This document shows, piece after piece, positions 1 through 10,999 of a DNA stretch of 64,000 nt. The position numbers and the translations under genes are program-made. This DNA comes from Microbacterium paraoxydans (GTDB lineage Bacteria > Actinomycetota > Actinomycetes > Actinomycetales > Microbacteriaceae): NCBI RefSeq assembly GCF_018224615.1, contig NZ_JAGTUK010000001.1, positions 620,001-684,000 of the forward strand, given 5' to 3'. Position 1 is the stretch's first letter. Every line of letters starts with the position of its first letter. The notes under the pieces were generated by a model that made no database searches, was not told the DNA's origin, and saw only the letters and a list, made by a program, of their open reading frames with translations.

Positions 1-1515
<1,515 letters not shown>

Positions 1516-1516
1516 C

Positions 1517-2125
1517 GTGACGGTCGACAGGGAACGCGTCGAGAAGCTCACCCGCGAGCTCCTCGAGGCGATCGGTGAAGACCCGGACCGCCCGGGGATC
1601 AAGCAGACGCCGGCACGCATGGCGGAGCTCTACGCGGAGTTCTTCTCCGGCGTGGGGGAGGACCCGGCAGCACCGCTCGCGCACACCATCAGCGTGACGC
1701 GCGGCCCCGCTCCGGACACGCTGCCGTCGGGCGCGGTGCTGCTGCGCGACATCCGGTTCCGTTCGGTGTGCGAGCACCACCTACTGCCGTTCGCCGGGCA
1801 CGCGCACATCGCGTACCTTCCGGGCGAGCAGGTCGTGGGGCTCGGGGCGCTCGTGCGCGTGGTCGAGATCCTCGCGGCGCGACCGCAGGTGCAGGAGCGA
1901 CTCGGCGAGCAGATCGCCGACACGATCGCCGAGCACCTCGACACCCGCGGAGTGCTGGTGGTGCTGGACGCGAGCCACGGCTGCGTCACGATGCGGGGCG
2001 GCCGCCAGACCGAGGCGTCGACGCTCACGATCGCGGCGCGCGGCGTCTACACCGACCCCGTGGCCAGGGCGGAGCTCGTGACCCTGATCGGCATGTCGGT
2101 TCCCGCGGTCGGCGGCGGGCGCTGA
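1517..2125 (+). CDS. folE: GTP cyclohydrolase I
   Basis: It converts GTP to 7,8-dihydroneopterin triphosphate, the first step of folate synthesis. The 202-residue length is normal. The zinc-binding CEHHLLPF motif and the HGCVTMRGG motif with the second cysteine are both present. The GTG start lies one base after the ftsH stop, indicating translational coupling. The stop overlaps the folP start (TGATG). Together with folP, folB and folK it forms a complete pterin branch. Confidence 0.97.
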   Translation: MTVDRERVEKLTRELLEAIGEDPDRPGIKQTPARMAELYAEFFSGVGEDPAAPLAHTISVTRGPAPDTLPSGAVLLRDIRFRSVCEHHLLPFAGHAHIAYLPGEQVVGLGALVRVVEILAARPQVQERLGEQIADTIAEHLDTRGVLVVLDASHGCVTMRGGRQTEASTLTIAARGVYTDPVARAELVTLIGMSVPAVGGGR

Positions 2126-2934
2126 TGACCGGCATCTGGGGCATCGTCAACGTCACACCCGACTCGTTCAGCGACGGCGGCCGCTACTTCGACGCGGATC
2201 GCGCGGTGGCGCACGGCCTGCGCTTGCGCGCGGAGGGCGCGTCGGTCCTCGATGTCGGCGGTGAGTCGACCAGGCCGGGCGCGGAGCGTGTCGGCGCGGC
2301 GGAGGAGCAGCGCCGCGTGCTGCCGGTGATCGAACAGCTCGCGGCGGCCGGGGTCCCGGTGAGCGTGGACACGCTGAACGCCGCCACTGCGTCGGCGGCC
2401 GTGCGCGCGGGGGCCCGTATCGTCAACGACGTGTCGGGTGGCCTCGCCGACCCGGAGATGCGCGCGGCGGTGGCGGAGTCGGGCGCGGACTACGCGATCG
2501 GCCATTGGCGTGGCTTCTCGGACGACATGTATGCCAGGGCGGAGTACCGCCGGGTGGCGCGCGAGGTGGCCGGGGAGCTGCAGGAGCGGATGGGAGAGGC
2601 GGCCGCGGCCGGGATCGCCCCCTCGCGCGTGATCCTCGACCCCGGGATCGGATTCGCGAAGGCCGGCGCGCAGAACTGGGACGTGCTCCGCGGGCTCGAC
2701 GAGATCGTCGCGCTCGGGCCGCGCGTGCTCCTCGGAACCTCGCGCAAGCGGTTCCTCGCGGAGGTCCTGCACGACGCTCGTCCGGAAGACGGCGACGTGA
2801 CCCAGGAGCGGCGCGACCTGGCGACCGCCGTGACGAGCGCCCTCGCAGCGCAGGCCGGGGTCTGGGCGGTGCGCGTGCACGACGTCGCCGCCACACGGGA
2901 TGCCCTCGCGATCGCGAAGGCGTGGCACGGCTGA
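2125..2934 (+). CDS. folP: Dihydropteroate synthase
   Basis: It joins p-aminobenzoate to hydroxymethyl-dihydropterin diphosphate and is the sulfonamide target. The 269-residue product carries the family signatures in order: VNVTPDSFSDGGRY near the N-terminus, DVGGESTRPGA, VSVDT, VNDVSGG, ILDPGIGFAK and LGTSRKRF. The ATG at 2125 overlaps the folE stop and places the first signature at residue 5, as expected. Longer in-frame extensions upstream would lie inside folE and are not credible. Confidence 0.97.
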   Translation: MTGIWGIVNVTPDSFSDGGRYFDADRAVAHGLRLRAEGASVLDVGGESTRPGAERVGAAEEQRRVLPVIEQLAAAGVPVSVDTLNAATASAAVRAGARIVNDVSGGLADPEMRAAVAESGADYAIGHWRGFSDDMYARAEYRRVAREVAGELQERMGEAAAAGIAPSRVILDPGIGFAKAGAQNWDVLRGLDEIVALGPRVLLGTSRKRFLAEVLHDARPEDGDVTQERRDLATAVTSALAAQAGVWAVRVHDVAATRDALAIAKAWHG

Positions 2935-2967
2935 GGCGGCGTCGGAGCCGCCCCGTACGCTAGAGGC

Positions 2968-3363
2968 ATGGACTTCCTCGACGAGATCGTGCTGACAGGG
3001 CTGAGGGTGTTCGGCCGCCATGGCGTCTACGCGCACGAGCGCGAGGAGGGCCAGGAGTTCACGATCGACCTGCGCCTCCGTCTTTCGCTCGAGCAGGCCG
3101 CGGGGTCGGACGACGTGGCCGACACGGTCCACTACGGCGAGCTGGCCGAGCGGGTGGCCGCGGTGGTCGCCGGGGAGCCGGTGAACCTGATCGAGACGCT
3201 CGCGGAGCGGATCGCCGCCGTCGCCCTCGACGACCGCCGCGTGCAGGGCGTCACGGTCACGGTGCACAAGCCGCACGCGCCCATTCCGCTCGAGTTCGCC
3301 GATGTGGCTGTCACGGTGTACCGCACGCGTGCGCCGGAGAGCCTGGAGGACATCACCGTATGA
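2968..3363 (+). CDS. folB: Dihydroneopterin aldolase
   Basis: It cleaves dihydroneopterin to 6-hydroxymethyl-dihydropterin and glycolaldehyde. The 131-residue protein has the FGRHGV motif near the N-terminus and the lysine-containing VTVHKPHAPI motif near the C-terminus. A TACGCT -10 box at 2956-2961 lies six bases before the ATG, so in addition to read-through from folP the gene probably has its own leaderless promoter. The stop overlaps the folK start. Confidence 0.96.
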   Translation: MDFLDEIVLTGLRVFGRHGVYAHEREEGQEFTIDLRLRLSLEQAAGSDDVADTVHYGELAERVAAVVAGEPVNLIETLAERIAAVALDDRRVQGVTVTVHKPHAPIPLEFADVAVTVYRTRAPESLEDITV

Positions 3364-3899
3364 GCCGCAATCTCACGCAGCCGCCGGAGCTTCCCGCTCC
3401 GCGGCCCGGGCGGCCGGAGGCCGTTGCGGTCGTCGCGCTGGGGGCCAACCTCGGCGACCGGCAGGCCACGATCCGCGCGGCGGTCGAGCGCATCCGCCGG
3501 CTTCCCCTTGTGAGTGATGTGCGGGTGTCGCGGCTGTTCGAGACCGTGGCCGTGCGGCTCGACGGGCCCGACCCCGACGCCCCGGGCTACGTCAACGCGG
3601 TCGCTCTCGTGACCACGCGCCTCGCCCCGGAGATCCTGCTCGGCATGCTGCACGCGATCGAGGACGAGAACGGTCGCGTGCGGGAGGAACGGTGGGGGGA
3701 CCGCACGCTCGACCTCGATCTCATCGCGTACGGAGAGGTCGAGTCGGACGATCCGCGGCTGGAGCTGCCGCACCCTCGTGCGGCGGAGCGCCTGTTCGTG
3801 CTGGAGCCCTGGCTCGACGTCGACCCCGACGCGGAGCTGCTCGGACACGGGCGGGTCGACGAGCTCGCGGCGGAGCTTCGCGCGCGAGGCGAGGGATGA
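3360..3899 (+). CDS. folK: 6-hydroxymethyl-7,8-dihydropterin pyrophosphokinase
   Basis: It transfers pyrophosphate from ATP to the pterin alcohol, preparing the FolP substrate. The 179-residue product shows ALGANLGDR near the N-terminus, the ATP- and Mg-binding stretch RWGDRTLDLDLIAYG, and LPHPRAAERLFVL after it. The ATG overlaps the folB stop (ATGA). The stop overlaps the start of the next membrane protein gene, so the genes are tightly coupled. Confidence 0.96.
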   Translation: MSRNLTQPPELPAPRPGRPEAVAVVALGANLGDRQATIRAAVERIRRLPLVSDVRVSRLFETVAVRLDGPDPDAPGYVNAVALVTTRLAPEILLGMLHAIEDENGRVREERWGDRTLDLDLIAYGEVESDDPRLELPHPRAAERLFVLEPWLDVDPDAELLGHGRVDELAAELRARGEG

Positions 3900-4378
3900 A
3901 GCGCACGTCCGCTGGACTGCTCGCCGTGCTGGCGCTTCTCGGCGCGGCGGCGGGATTCTCGCTCGACCAGCTGCTCACGGCGGGAGGGCGGGCCACCTTC
4001 ACGCCGTCGCTTCTGCTCCCGGTGCTGCTCGTGCTCATCGCGGTCGCCGCTCTCGGGGTGGCCTGGCCGGTCCGCCGCAGCGTCCGCTCCGGCACGCGCA
4101 TCGATCCGTTCCGCGCGTTGCGCGCGGCAACCCTGGCGCGGGCGTCGAGCTTGCTGGGTGCGATCATGGCGGGTTTCGGCGCCGGGCTGCTGATCTTCCT
4201 TCTCACGAGGCCGATCGATCCGCCGGTAGGGTCGACAGTGGCGATGGCCGCGTTGATCGCGAGTGCAGTCGTGCTGGTCGTGGCCGCCCTCATCGCCGAA
4301 CAGTTCTGCACCCTCCCGAAGGATCCTGATGACTCAGAACCCAGAGACCGCGCCCCTGAACCCGGCGGAGGGCACTGA
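3896..4378 (+). CDS. DUF3180 family membrane protein
   Basis: This 160-residue protein has four hydrophobic segments (about residues 7-25, 37-57, 80-103 and 108-130) and a short acidic cytoplasmic-looking tail. Length, topology and position directly after folK match the actinobacterial DUF3180 family, whose role is unknown. Translation starts at the ATG overlapping the folK stop. The 3' end overlaps the next gene by 50 bases, far more than the 1-4 base overlaps elsewhere in this operon. Confidence 0.85.
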   Translation: MKRTSAGLLAVLALLGAAAGFSLDQLLTAGGRATFTPSLLLPVLLVLIAVAALGVAWPVRRSVRSGTRIDPFRALRAATLARASSLLGAIMAGFGAGLLIFLLTRPIDPPVGSTVAMAALIASAVVLVVAALIAEQFCTLPKDPDDSEPRDRAPEPGGGH

Positions 4379-4910
4379 CCTCGACGCGCTCGATCGCGGC
4401 ACGTACACGCAACTTCGCACGGCACGCAACGAGGCGCGGCTCGAGCTCGACGGCACGTGGCACCAGATCTCGCCGCGGTACGTCGTGTCGCAGTTCGTGC
4501 AGAACGCGATCTTCATCGTGATCGTCGTGGTTGCGGCGGTGGTGCTCAACGTGGTGCTGCAGCAGGACTGGGTGTGGATCCCCGCGGGCGTGATCCTGCT
4601 GATCACCGTGCTCACCCTCATCGTGCTCCCGCGCCAGGCCAGGGCGATCGGCTACATGCTGCGCGCGGACGACATCGTGTTCCGCAAGGGCATCCTGTGG
4701 CAGCGCATGATCGCCGTGCCGTACGGTCGCATGCAGCTGGTGGACATCACGCAGGGGCCGCTCGACCGCGCGTTCGGCGTGTCCCAGCTGAAGATGGTGA
4801 CGGCCGCGGCGACGACGGGCGTGCAGATCCCCGGGCTGACGCAGGCGGCGGCCGAGGCGCTCCGCGACACACTCATCCAGGTGGCCGAGACCCGTCGGAC
4901 CGGCCTGTGA
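4329..4910 (+). CDS. PH domain-containing membrane protein, YdbS-like
   Basis: The 193-residue protein has two adjacent membrane segments (about residues 52-92) followed by one bacterial PH (bPH2) domain, with the typical RKGILWQRMIAVPYGRMQLVDI stretch only partly quoted here as KGILWQRMIAVPYGRMQLV. Proteins of this type (YdbS in Bacillus) occur as pairs with a larger three-PH partner, which follows here. Function is not established; membrane stress or bacteriocin tolerance has been suggested for the Bacillus pair. The ATG at 4329 has a GAAGGA Shine-Dalgarno sequence and sits inside the previous gene. Confidence 0.88.
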   Translation: MTQNPETAPLNPAEGTDLDALDRGTYTQLRTARNEARLELDGTWHQISPRYVVSQFVQNAIFIVIVVVAAVVLNVVLQQDWVWIPAGVILLITVLTLIVLPRQARAIGYMLRADDIVFRKGILWQRMIAVPYGRMQLVDITQGPLDRAFGVSQLKMVTAAATTGVQIPGLTQAAAEALRDTLIQVAETRRTGL

Positions 4911-6772
4911 GCGAGCCGCAGCACCCCGGACCCGTGGTCGGGCAGGCCCCGCCGCCGTCGACGAACCTGGCCGACGGCGAGTGGCACCGGATGCATCCGC
5001 TGACGCCGCTGTTCAAGGGCGGCCTGGCGCTGATCATCGTCGCGGGCATCGTGATCGCCAACATGCGCGATCGCGTGATCGCCTGGCTGGTCGGCATGTT
5101 CGCGCCAGAGGAGGCGCACTACGGCGACTACACCGGCGGAGACCCGGTGGACTGGGTGCTCTCGAACAACCTGGCCCTCGTGGTGCTGCTCGGCGTGCTG
5201 GGACTCGTGGTCGTGCTCGTGGCGATCTTCTGGTTCGTGTGGCGCTTCCAGCAGTTCCGCATCACGGGGGATCACGTCGAGGTGCGCAAGGGCATCATCT
5301 TCCGGTCGCATCGCCGCGCGCCGCTGGACCGCGTGCAGGGGGTGAACCTGACGCGTCCCTTCCCCGCGCGCATCATCGGCCTCGCGAAGCTCGAGGTGGT
5401 CGGGGCGGGAAACGACGCCAACGTCGAGCTCGAGTACCTGGCCACACCGCGTGCGGAGGGTGTGCGGGCCGAGATCCTCCGCCTCGCCTCCGGCGCGCGA
5501 GCGGCGCGGCACGCGGCACTGAACCCCGGAGCGGCTCCGGGCGAGCAGGTGTCGGCGCGGGCGCAGCTGGTCGGCTCGATGAACCAGGGCGTCACCGGAC
5601 TCCTCACGGGAGTCGACCTGGAGGACGTGGTTCCGGAGAGCGTCGTGAAGATCCCGGCCGGGCGCCTGATCGGCTCGCAAGTGATCTCGGGTCTGCTGTG
5701 GCTCGTGTTCTTCGGGGCGATCTTCGCGATCGCGCTCGGCAGCACCATCATCGGCATCCTCGCCGACGGCGACCCCGACGGCGGCATCGTGATCCTGGGT
5801 ATCGGTCTGGGTATGGGTGTGCCGATGGTGGTGGCCGTCGTCGGTATCACCTGGGCGCAGATCTCCAAGTCGCTGCGCTACTCGATCGCTCCGACGCCGG
5901 ATGGCGTCCGCATCACCTACGGCCTGTTGACGACGGTGACCGAGACCCTTCCTCCCGGTCGCATCTTCGCGGTCGAGGTGTCGCAGTCGCTGCTGTGGCG
6001 TCCGTTCGGCTGGTGGACCATCAAGATCAACCGGATGAGCGGCAAGAGCGCCGCGCAGCAGTCCTCCGGCAGCGGGCAGCAGTTCAACGTGGTGCTCCCG
6101 GTGGGCAAGCGCGCCGATGTGGAGCGGGTGCTCGCGCTGGTGCTCCCCGACCTGCCTGCCGCGAGCATTCCCGCGCTGTGGGAGCAGGGCGTGGTCGGTC
6201 CGGCCGGGGACGACCCGTACCGCACGATGCCCCGGCGAGCGTGGTGGCGGCGCCCCTTCTCGTGGAGGCGGCACGGGTACGCGGTGACCTCGGACGGACT
6301 GCTGCTGCGCCGAGGGATCGTCTGGCGCAAGCTCGCGGTGTTCCCCCTGGCGAGGTTGCAGGGGGTGTCGCTGAACCAGGGCCCGATCGACCGAGCACAG
6401 CGAGTGTCGGGCGCACAGGTGCATACCGTGCCGGGGCCGATCACCGGCATCCTCTCCGGACTCGAACGGGCGGACGCCCTCGCCCTGTTGAACGACCTGA
6501 GCCGCGCTGCCGCGGAGGCCGCCTCCCGCGACCGCACCCATCGGTGGAGTGAGCACGCGCCCGTGCCCGAGGCGCCGGCGTTCACCGGTCCGCCTCCACC
6601 TCCGGGCGCGCAGCCCGCGCCGTTCGCGCCGCCGGCGCCTCCGGTGGGCGCGCCCGTGGTTGCTCCGCCTCCCGTGCCTCCGGTGGGTGCGCCTGTGGTT
6701 GCGCCTCCGCCGGTGCCTCCGGCAGCACCGCCGACCCGTCGGTCTTCGAGGCCGGCGCCGACCGACGAGTGA
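4907..6772 (+). CDS. PH domain-containing membrane protein, YdbT-like
   Basis: This 621-residue partner of the preceding gene has membrane segments near residues 32-55, 85-112, 260-300 and 310-330. Bacterial PH domains follow each membrane pair; RKGIIFRSHRRAPLDRVQGV and RRGIVWRKLAVFPLARLQGV are two of them. The C-terminal 70 residues are a Pro/Ala/Val-rich tail with two identical 13-residue units, probably disordered. The GTG start overlaps the upstream stop (GTGA), so the two PH proteins are translationally coupled and probably act together. Confidence 0.88.
   Translation: MSEPQHPGPVVGQAPPPSTNLADGEWHRMHPLTPLFKGGLALIIVAGIVIANMRDRVIAWLVGMFAPEEAHYGDYTGGDPVDWVLSNNLALVVLLGVLGLVVVLVAIFWFVWRFQQFRITGDHVEVRKGIIFRSHRRAPLDRVQGVNLTRPFPARIIGLAKLEVVGAGNDANVELEYLATPRAEGVRAEILRLASGARAARHAALNPGAAPGEQVSARAQLVGSMNQGVTGLLTGVDLEDVVPESVVKIPAGRLIGSQVISGLLWLVFFGAIFAIALGSTIIGILADGDPDGGIVILGIGLGMGVPMVVAVVGITWAQISKSLRYSIAPTPDGVRITYGLLTTVTETLPPGRIFAVEVSQSLLWRPFGWWTIKINRMSGKSAAQQSSGSGQQFNVVLPVGKRADVERVLALVLPDLPAASIPALWEQGVVGPAGDDPYRTMPRRAWWRRPFSWRRHGYAVTSDGLLLRRGIVWRKLAVFPLARLQGVSLNQGPIDRAQRVSGAQVHTVPGPITGILSGLERADALALLNDLSRAAAEAASRDRTHRWSEHAPVPEAPAFTGPPPPPGAQPAPFAPPAPPVGAPVVAPPPVPPVGAPVVAPPPVPPAAPPTRRSSRPAPTDE
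6638..6715 (+). repeat. Two tandem 39-bp units encoding a Pro/Val-rich tail
   Basis: Units at 6638-6676 and 6677-6715 differ at a few positions, mostly synonymous, and each encodes PPVGAPVVAPPPV. A partial third unit follows. The repeat extends the disordered tail of the YdbT-like protein and could vary in copy number between strains. Confidence 0.85.
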
Positions 6773-7467
6773 GCGCCATGCGCGACGGCCGGTTGGGTGT
6801 CGGCATCATCGGTGCGGGTCGCGTCGGTCCGGTGCTCGGCGCTGCGCTCGCAGGGGCGGGGCACGCCGTGGTCGGGATCACGAGCGGGTCCGATGATGAG
6901 CGTGTGTCGGCCGTGCTTCCGGATGTGCCCCTGCTCGAGACGCAGGAGGTGGTCCGCCGCGCGGAGCTCGTGATCCTCGCGGTGCCCTCGGATCAGCTGG
7001 CGGCTCTGGTGGCGGGGATCGCCGAGGTCGGCGGCTGGCAGGTCGGACAGCTAGTGCTGCACACGGATGCGGCGCACGGCATCGAGGTGCTCCGGCCCGC
7101 CGCGGAGCGGGGCGCGATCCCGCTGGCGGTGCATCCCGCAATCACGTTCACCGGCACCTCGATGGATCTGCGGCAGATGCAGGCGGGGTATGCGGCGGTC
7201 ACCGCTCCCGCCGCCGTCCTCCCCATCGCCCAGGCGCTGGCCGTCGAGATGGGCTGCGAGCCCGTGGTGATCGCCGAAGCCGATCGTGCCGCCTACGCGG
7301 ACGCGATCGAGACCGTGACTGAGTTCTCGCGGTCGATCATCGGGCAGTCCACGTCACGACTGCGAGAGATCGGGGTGGAGAACCCCGGAGGCTATCTGTC
7401 CGCTCTCGTGCAGTCGACCGTCGAGCGAGCGCTCCGGGAAGCGTCCGACCCACCGCCCCTGATTTGA
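6769..7467 (+). CDS. Rossmann-like / DUF2520 domain protein
   Basis: The 232-residue protein begins with a dinucleotide-binding fold (GVGIIGAGRVGPVLGAAL, residues about 9-26) and an HPAITFTG motif near residue 125, followed by an alpha-helical DUF2520 region. Relatives resemble ketopantoate or pyrroline-carboxylate reductases, but no substrate is proven. In many actinobacteria this gene sits beside panC; no panC is visible here. The GTG at 6769 overlaps the upstream stop; an ATG three codons later is an alternative start. Confidence 0.85.
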   Translation: MSAMRDGRLGVGIIGAGRVGPVLGAALAGAGHAVVGITSGSDDERVSAVLPDVPLLETQEVVRRAELVILAVPSDQLAALVAGIAEVGGWQVGQLVLHTDAAHGIEVLRPAAERGAIPLAVHPAITFTGTSMDLRQMQAGYAAVTAPAAVLPIAQALAVEMGCEPVVIAEADRAAYADAIETVTEFSRSIIGQSTSRLREIGVENPGGYLSALVQSTVERALREASDPPPLI

Positions 7468-7473
7468 CCTCGG

Positions 7474-9375
7474 TCAGCGGCCGCCCGAGAAGCCGCCTCC
7501 GCCTCCCCCGCCGGAGAAGCCTCCGCCGAACGATCCGCCGCTCGACGAGGATCCGGTGGTGGGCGCCGTGTAGGTCGCCGCCGACTGTGACGACGACATG
7601 AACGCCGCCAGCGGCGCGCGCAGCGCGAGGGAGGTGGGGTCGCCGATCCAGCTCGCGCCGTGCTGCTCACGCGTGTAGGCGCGTTCGAGCACGTCGCCCC
7701 ACTCGTCCTCCATCCCGAAGAGCATCGCGTACGGCAGCAGCCGTTCGTACAGGTGAATCACTTCGGCGCCGTCGATCTCGCGGCGCTCCGCACCCCGGTA
7801 GGACTGCAGCATCCGCAGGCGGTCTTCCTCGGCCACGCGGATGAACTCGCGCACACCCTCGAGATACTCGAGCGTGCGGGCGCCCTCAGGGGTCAGCACC
7901 GTGTGCTTCGAGAAGGAGTAGAAGGCGGCGATGCCGACCAGCACCACGCCGAAAGCGGCGGCGACGAGTGCGGGGATCGCGGCGAGACGTCCGGACGCCG
8001 CCGCCCAGATGCCGACGCCGAGCCCTGCCAGCGCGATCACGATCGCACACCACTGCAGGATGATGGCCGCGCGGCTTCGGGCCTTGTCCGTGAAGCCGCG
8101 TTCGGCAGCGGCCGTGGTGCCCGCGGCGGTCAGGGCGGACATACGCGCGGCGAAGGTCTCGCTCGCAGACGGCAGATCGACGATGCCGTCCGCGTCAGCG
8201 CCCTCGAACAGCGCGTCGAGCGCCGCGGCATCGAGCTCGTCCGGTGCGGGCACGCCGGGAAGCCGTCGGAGCCGCGGCTGCTCCGGGTTGTCTCCCTCCT
8301 CGATGCGCAGCAGTCCGCGCACCGCGAGATGAACGATCTCCGCCGGGATCACGTCCTTCGCCTTCGGGATGATCGCGGCGGCGACGAGCGGCGGCAGGGA
8401 GTCGGGCACGTCGTACTGGGCGATCACGACCCCGGTGGCTCGGCGGCGCCGACGGACGAACGTCCCGACCGCGAGCCACGACGCGACCGAGACGGCGACC
8501 GCACCGATTGCCGCCACGAGTGGGCCGACATCGGCGACGGGATCGGGGGTGCGGGCCGACGGCTGCAGCACCGTCCCGGACTCGAAGCCGATCGCGACGG
8601 TCACGCCGTCCCCGGCGGGCAGGCCCGCAGCCGAGACCTGGAATGAGGCGCCGCCGTCCGCGGGTTGCGGGCCGTCGAGCGTGCACGCGGTCGTGGATCC
8701 GGCCGGTCCCTGGTAGCAGCGCGTGGAGCCGGTGAGCCGATCGGCGAGCGCATCGTCGACACGGATCTCGGCGTCGAACCGCTCGATCGGCTGGGTGCTG
8801 TCGAGCGGGAGGAGGTTCCAGTAGAACTCGTCGACCGCGGGTGTCGAGGTGTTCTTCGGCGCGGTCGCCAGGATCACGTCGTCCATCTCGTACTCGATCA
8901 CGTAGGTCGTGAGCCCGCGCACGAAGTCGTCGTCGCCGGTGAGCACCAGGAGCAGGCCGTCCTCTTCATCCGTCTCGTACGGCACGTCGTGCCCTTCGCC
9001 GTCCGTCACCGACAGCACGCGGGTGTCGATGCGGGCGTTCTCATACGAGGTTGCGAGGCCGCGGACGATTCCGCGGTTCTGGTCGAACTCCGGAAACCGC
9101 GCTACGAGGGTCTCGGTCACGTGCAGGCGCGCGCGACCATCGACCAGGCTCAGGTCGTACGTGGCATCCCACGACGCGTACGAGAAGTCGTCAACGTCGG
9201 CGGTGGCCGCGTGCCCCGCGGCGACCGAGGCGGTGGCAGCGGGAGCCAGCCGCGCGGCGTGTGCCGCAGGTGCGATCGGCGAGGGCGCGGCGGATGCCGA
9301 CACCCCGGGGAGGACGGAGGCCGCCGTGGCGAGGACGAGGGCGGGGCAGGCGCGGACGATCCTGGAGAGGGCCAT
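7474..9375 (-). CDS. DUF2207 domain-containing membrane protein
   Basis: This 633-residue protein has a signal peptide, an extracellular beta-rich DUF2207 domain (about residues 60-260), a first membrane segment near residue 285, a cytoplasmic region, and two more membrane segments near residues 440-490. It ends in a Gly/Ser-rich low-complexity tail (about 25 residues, mostly GGGFSGG-like). This architecture is common in actinobacteria; function is unknown. On the minus strand TAGCCT lies six bases before the ATG, so the transcript is probably leaderless. It faces the DUF2520 gene with only six bases between the two stops. Confidence 0.9.
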   Translation of the reverse strand: MALSRIVRACPALVLATAASVLPGVSASAAPSPIAPAAHAARLAPAATASVAAGHAATADVDDFSYASWDATYDLSLVDGRARLHVTETLVARFPEFDQNRGIVRGLATSYENARIDTRVLSVTDGEGHDVPYETDEEDGLLLVLTGDDDFVRGLTTYVIEYEMDDVILATAPKNTSTPAVDEFYWNLLPLDSTQPIERFDAEIRVDDALADRLTGSTRCYQGPAGSTTACTLDGPQPADGGASFQVSAAGLPAGDGVTVAIGFESGTVLQPSARTPDPVADVGPLVAAIGAVAVSVASWLAVGTFVRRRRRATGVVIAQYDVPDSLPPLVAAAIIPKAKDVIPAEIVHLAVRGLLRIEEGDNPEQPRLRRLPGVPAPDELDAAALDALFEGADADGIVDLPSASETFAARMSALTAAGTTAAAERGFTDKARSRAAIILQWCAIVIALAGLGVGIWAAASGRLAAIPALVAAAFGVVLVGIAAFYSFSKHTVLTPEGARTLEYLEGVREFIRVAEEDRLRMLQSYRGAERREIDGAEVIHLYERLLPYAMLFGMEDEWGDVLERAYTREQHGASWIGDPTSLALRAPLAAFMSSSQSAATYTAPTTGSSSSGGSFGGGFSGGGGGGGFSGGR

Positions 9376-9455
9376 GCATCGAGGCTACCCAGCAGCGGCC
9401 GCTGGTCCTCCGCGCGCCTCGGTAAACTGGGGGAGACTTCCAAGGAGCCCCGCAC

Positions 9456-10988
9456 ATGACTGACGCGTCCGCCGCGCCCGAATCGGCCACGACCGACTCT
9501 TCCCCCGAGGACGACGTCCACGAGCAGAAGGCCGTGCGACTCGCGAAGCGCGAACGGCTGATCGCCCGGCGTGCGGATGCCGGAGGAGGCGCCTTCCCGG
9601 TGGGTGTACCGGTGACCCACTCGATCCCCGCCCTGCGAGCGCAGTACGGCGAGCTGGAGGCCGGCGCGGAGACCGGCGTCGTGGTGGGCGTGGCCGGTCG
9701 CGTCGTGTTCAGCCGCAACACCGGCAAGCTGTGCTTCGCGACGCTCCAGGCCGGCGACGGCAGCCGCATCCAGGCGATGATCTCGCTGGCGAACGTGGGT
9801 GAGGAGTCGCTCGCCGACTGGAAGGAATACGTCGACCTCGGCGATCACGTGTTCGTGCACGGCGAGGTCATCTCGAGCCGCCGCGGCGAGCTGTCGATCA
9901 TGGCGGACGACTGGGCGATCGCGTCGAAGGCCATCCTGCCGTTGCCGAACGCCTACGCCGAGCTGAGCGAGGAGGGCCGCGTGCGCAGCCGATACCTCGA
10001 TCTGATCGTGCGCGAGCAGGCACGCACGACCGTCCGTGCGCGCGCTGCCGTGAACGCGAGCCTGCGGGCGACGTTCGCAAGCCACGACTACCTCGAGGTC
10101 GAGACGCCGATGCTGCAGGTGCAGCACGGTGGGGCCTCGGCGCGTCCCTTCATCACGCACTCGAACGCGTTCGACACCGAGCTGTACCTGCGCATCGCTC
10201 CCGAGCTGTATCTGAAGCGGGCCGTGGTCGGCGGGATCGAGCGCGTGTTCGAGATCAACCGCAACTTCCGCAACGAGGGCGCCGACTCCACGCACAGCCC
10301 CGAGTTCGCGATGCTCGAGGCGTACCAGGCCTACGGCGACTACAACCAGATGGCGGCGCTCACGCAGGAGCTCGTGCAGCAGGCGGCGATCGCCGTCGCA
10401 GGCTCGACGACCGTGACCTGGGCGGACGGCACCGAGTACGACCTGGGTGGCGAGTGGGACCGCATCTCCATGTACGAGTCGCTGTCGGCGGCTTCGGGGC
10501 GGACGGTCACTCCCCAGGACGCGGTGGAGGACCTGATCGCGTTCGCGGAGGCCAACGGCGTGGATGTGCCGCCGCAGGCCACGCACGGGAAACTGGTCGA
10601 GGAGCTCTGGGAGCACTTCGTGAAGGGCGACCTGGTGCGCCCGACCTTCGTGATGGACTTCCCCGTCGACACCTCTCCGCTCGTCCGTGAGCACCGCTCG
10701 ATCGCCGGCGTGGTGGAGAAGTGGGACCTCTACATCCGCGGGTTCGAGCTGGCGACGGGATACTCCGAGCTGGTGGACCCGGTCATCCAGCGCGAACGAT
10801 TCGAGGAGCAGGCGAAGCTCGCGGCGCGCGGCGACGTCGAGGCGATGCCGATCGACCAGGAGTTCCTGCGGGCGCTCGAGCACGGCATGCCGCCGTCCGG
10901 GGGCATGGGGATGGGGATCGACCGTCTCCTGATGGCCATCACGGGTCTGGGCATCCGCGAGACCATCCTTTTCCCGCTCGTGAAGTGA
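9456..10988 (+). CDS. lysS: Lysyl-tRNA synthetase (class II)
   Basis: It charges tRNA-Lys. The 510-residue protein has an N-terminal OB-fold anticodon-binding domain (about residues 70-170) and a class II catalytic core. Motif 2 is in FEINRNFRNEGADSTHSPEF and motif 3 in GGMGMGIDRLLMAITGL near the C-terminus. The gene has an AAGGAG Shine-Dalgarno sequence and a probable -10 (TAAACT, about 9422), giving a short conventional leader. It converges with the DUF4192 gene. Confidence 0.97.
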   Translation: MTDASAAPESATTDSSPEDDVHEQKAVRLAKRERLIARRADAGGGAFPVGVPVTHSIPALRAQYGELEAGAETGVVVGVAGRVVFSRNTGKLCFATLQAGDGSRIQAMISLANVGEESLADWKEYVDLGDHVFVHGEVISSRRGELSIMADDWAIASKAILPLPNAYAELSEEGRVRSRYLDLIVREQARTTVRARAAVNASLRATFASHDYLEVETPMLQVQHGGASARPFITHSNAFDTELYLRIAPELYLKRAVVGGIERVFEINRNFRNEGADSTHSPEFAMLEAYQAYGDYNQMAALTQELVQQAAIAVAGSTTVTWADGTEYDLGGEWDRISMYESLSAASGRTVTPQDAVEDLIAFAEANGVDVPPQATHGKLVEELWEHFVKGDLVRPTFVMDFPVDTSPLVREHRSIAGVVEKWDLYIRGFELATGYSELVDPVIQRERFEEQAKLAARGDVEAMPIDQEFLRALEHGMPPSGGMGMGIDRLLMAITGLGIRETILFPLVK

Positions 10989-10999
10989 CCCGCCCGGGC

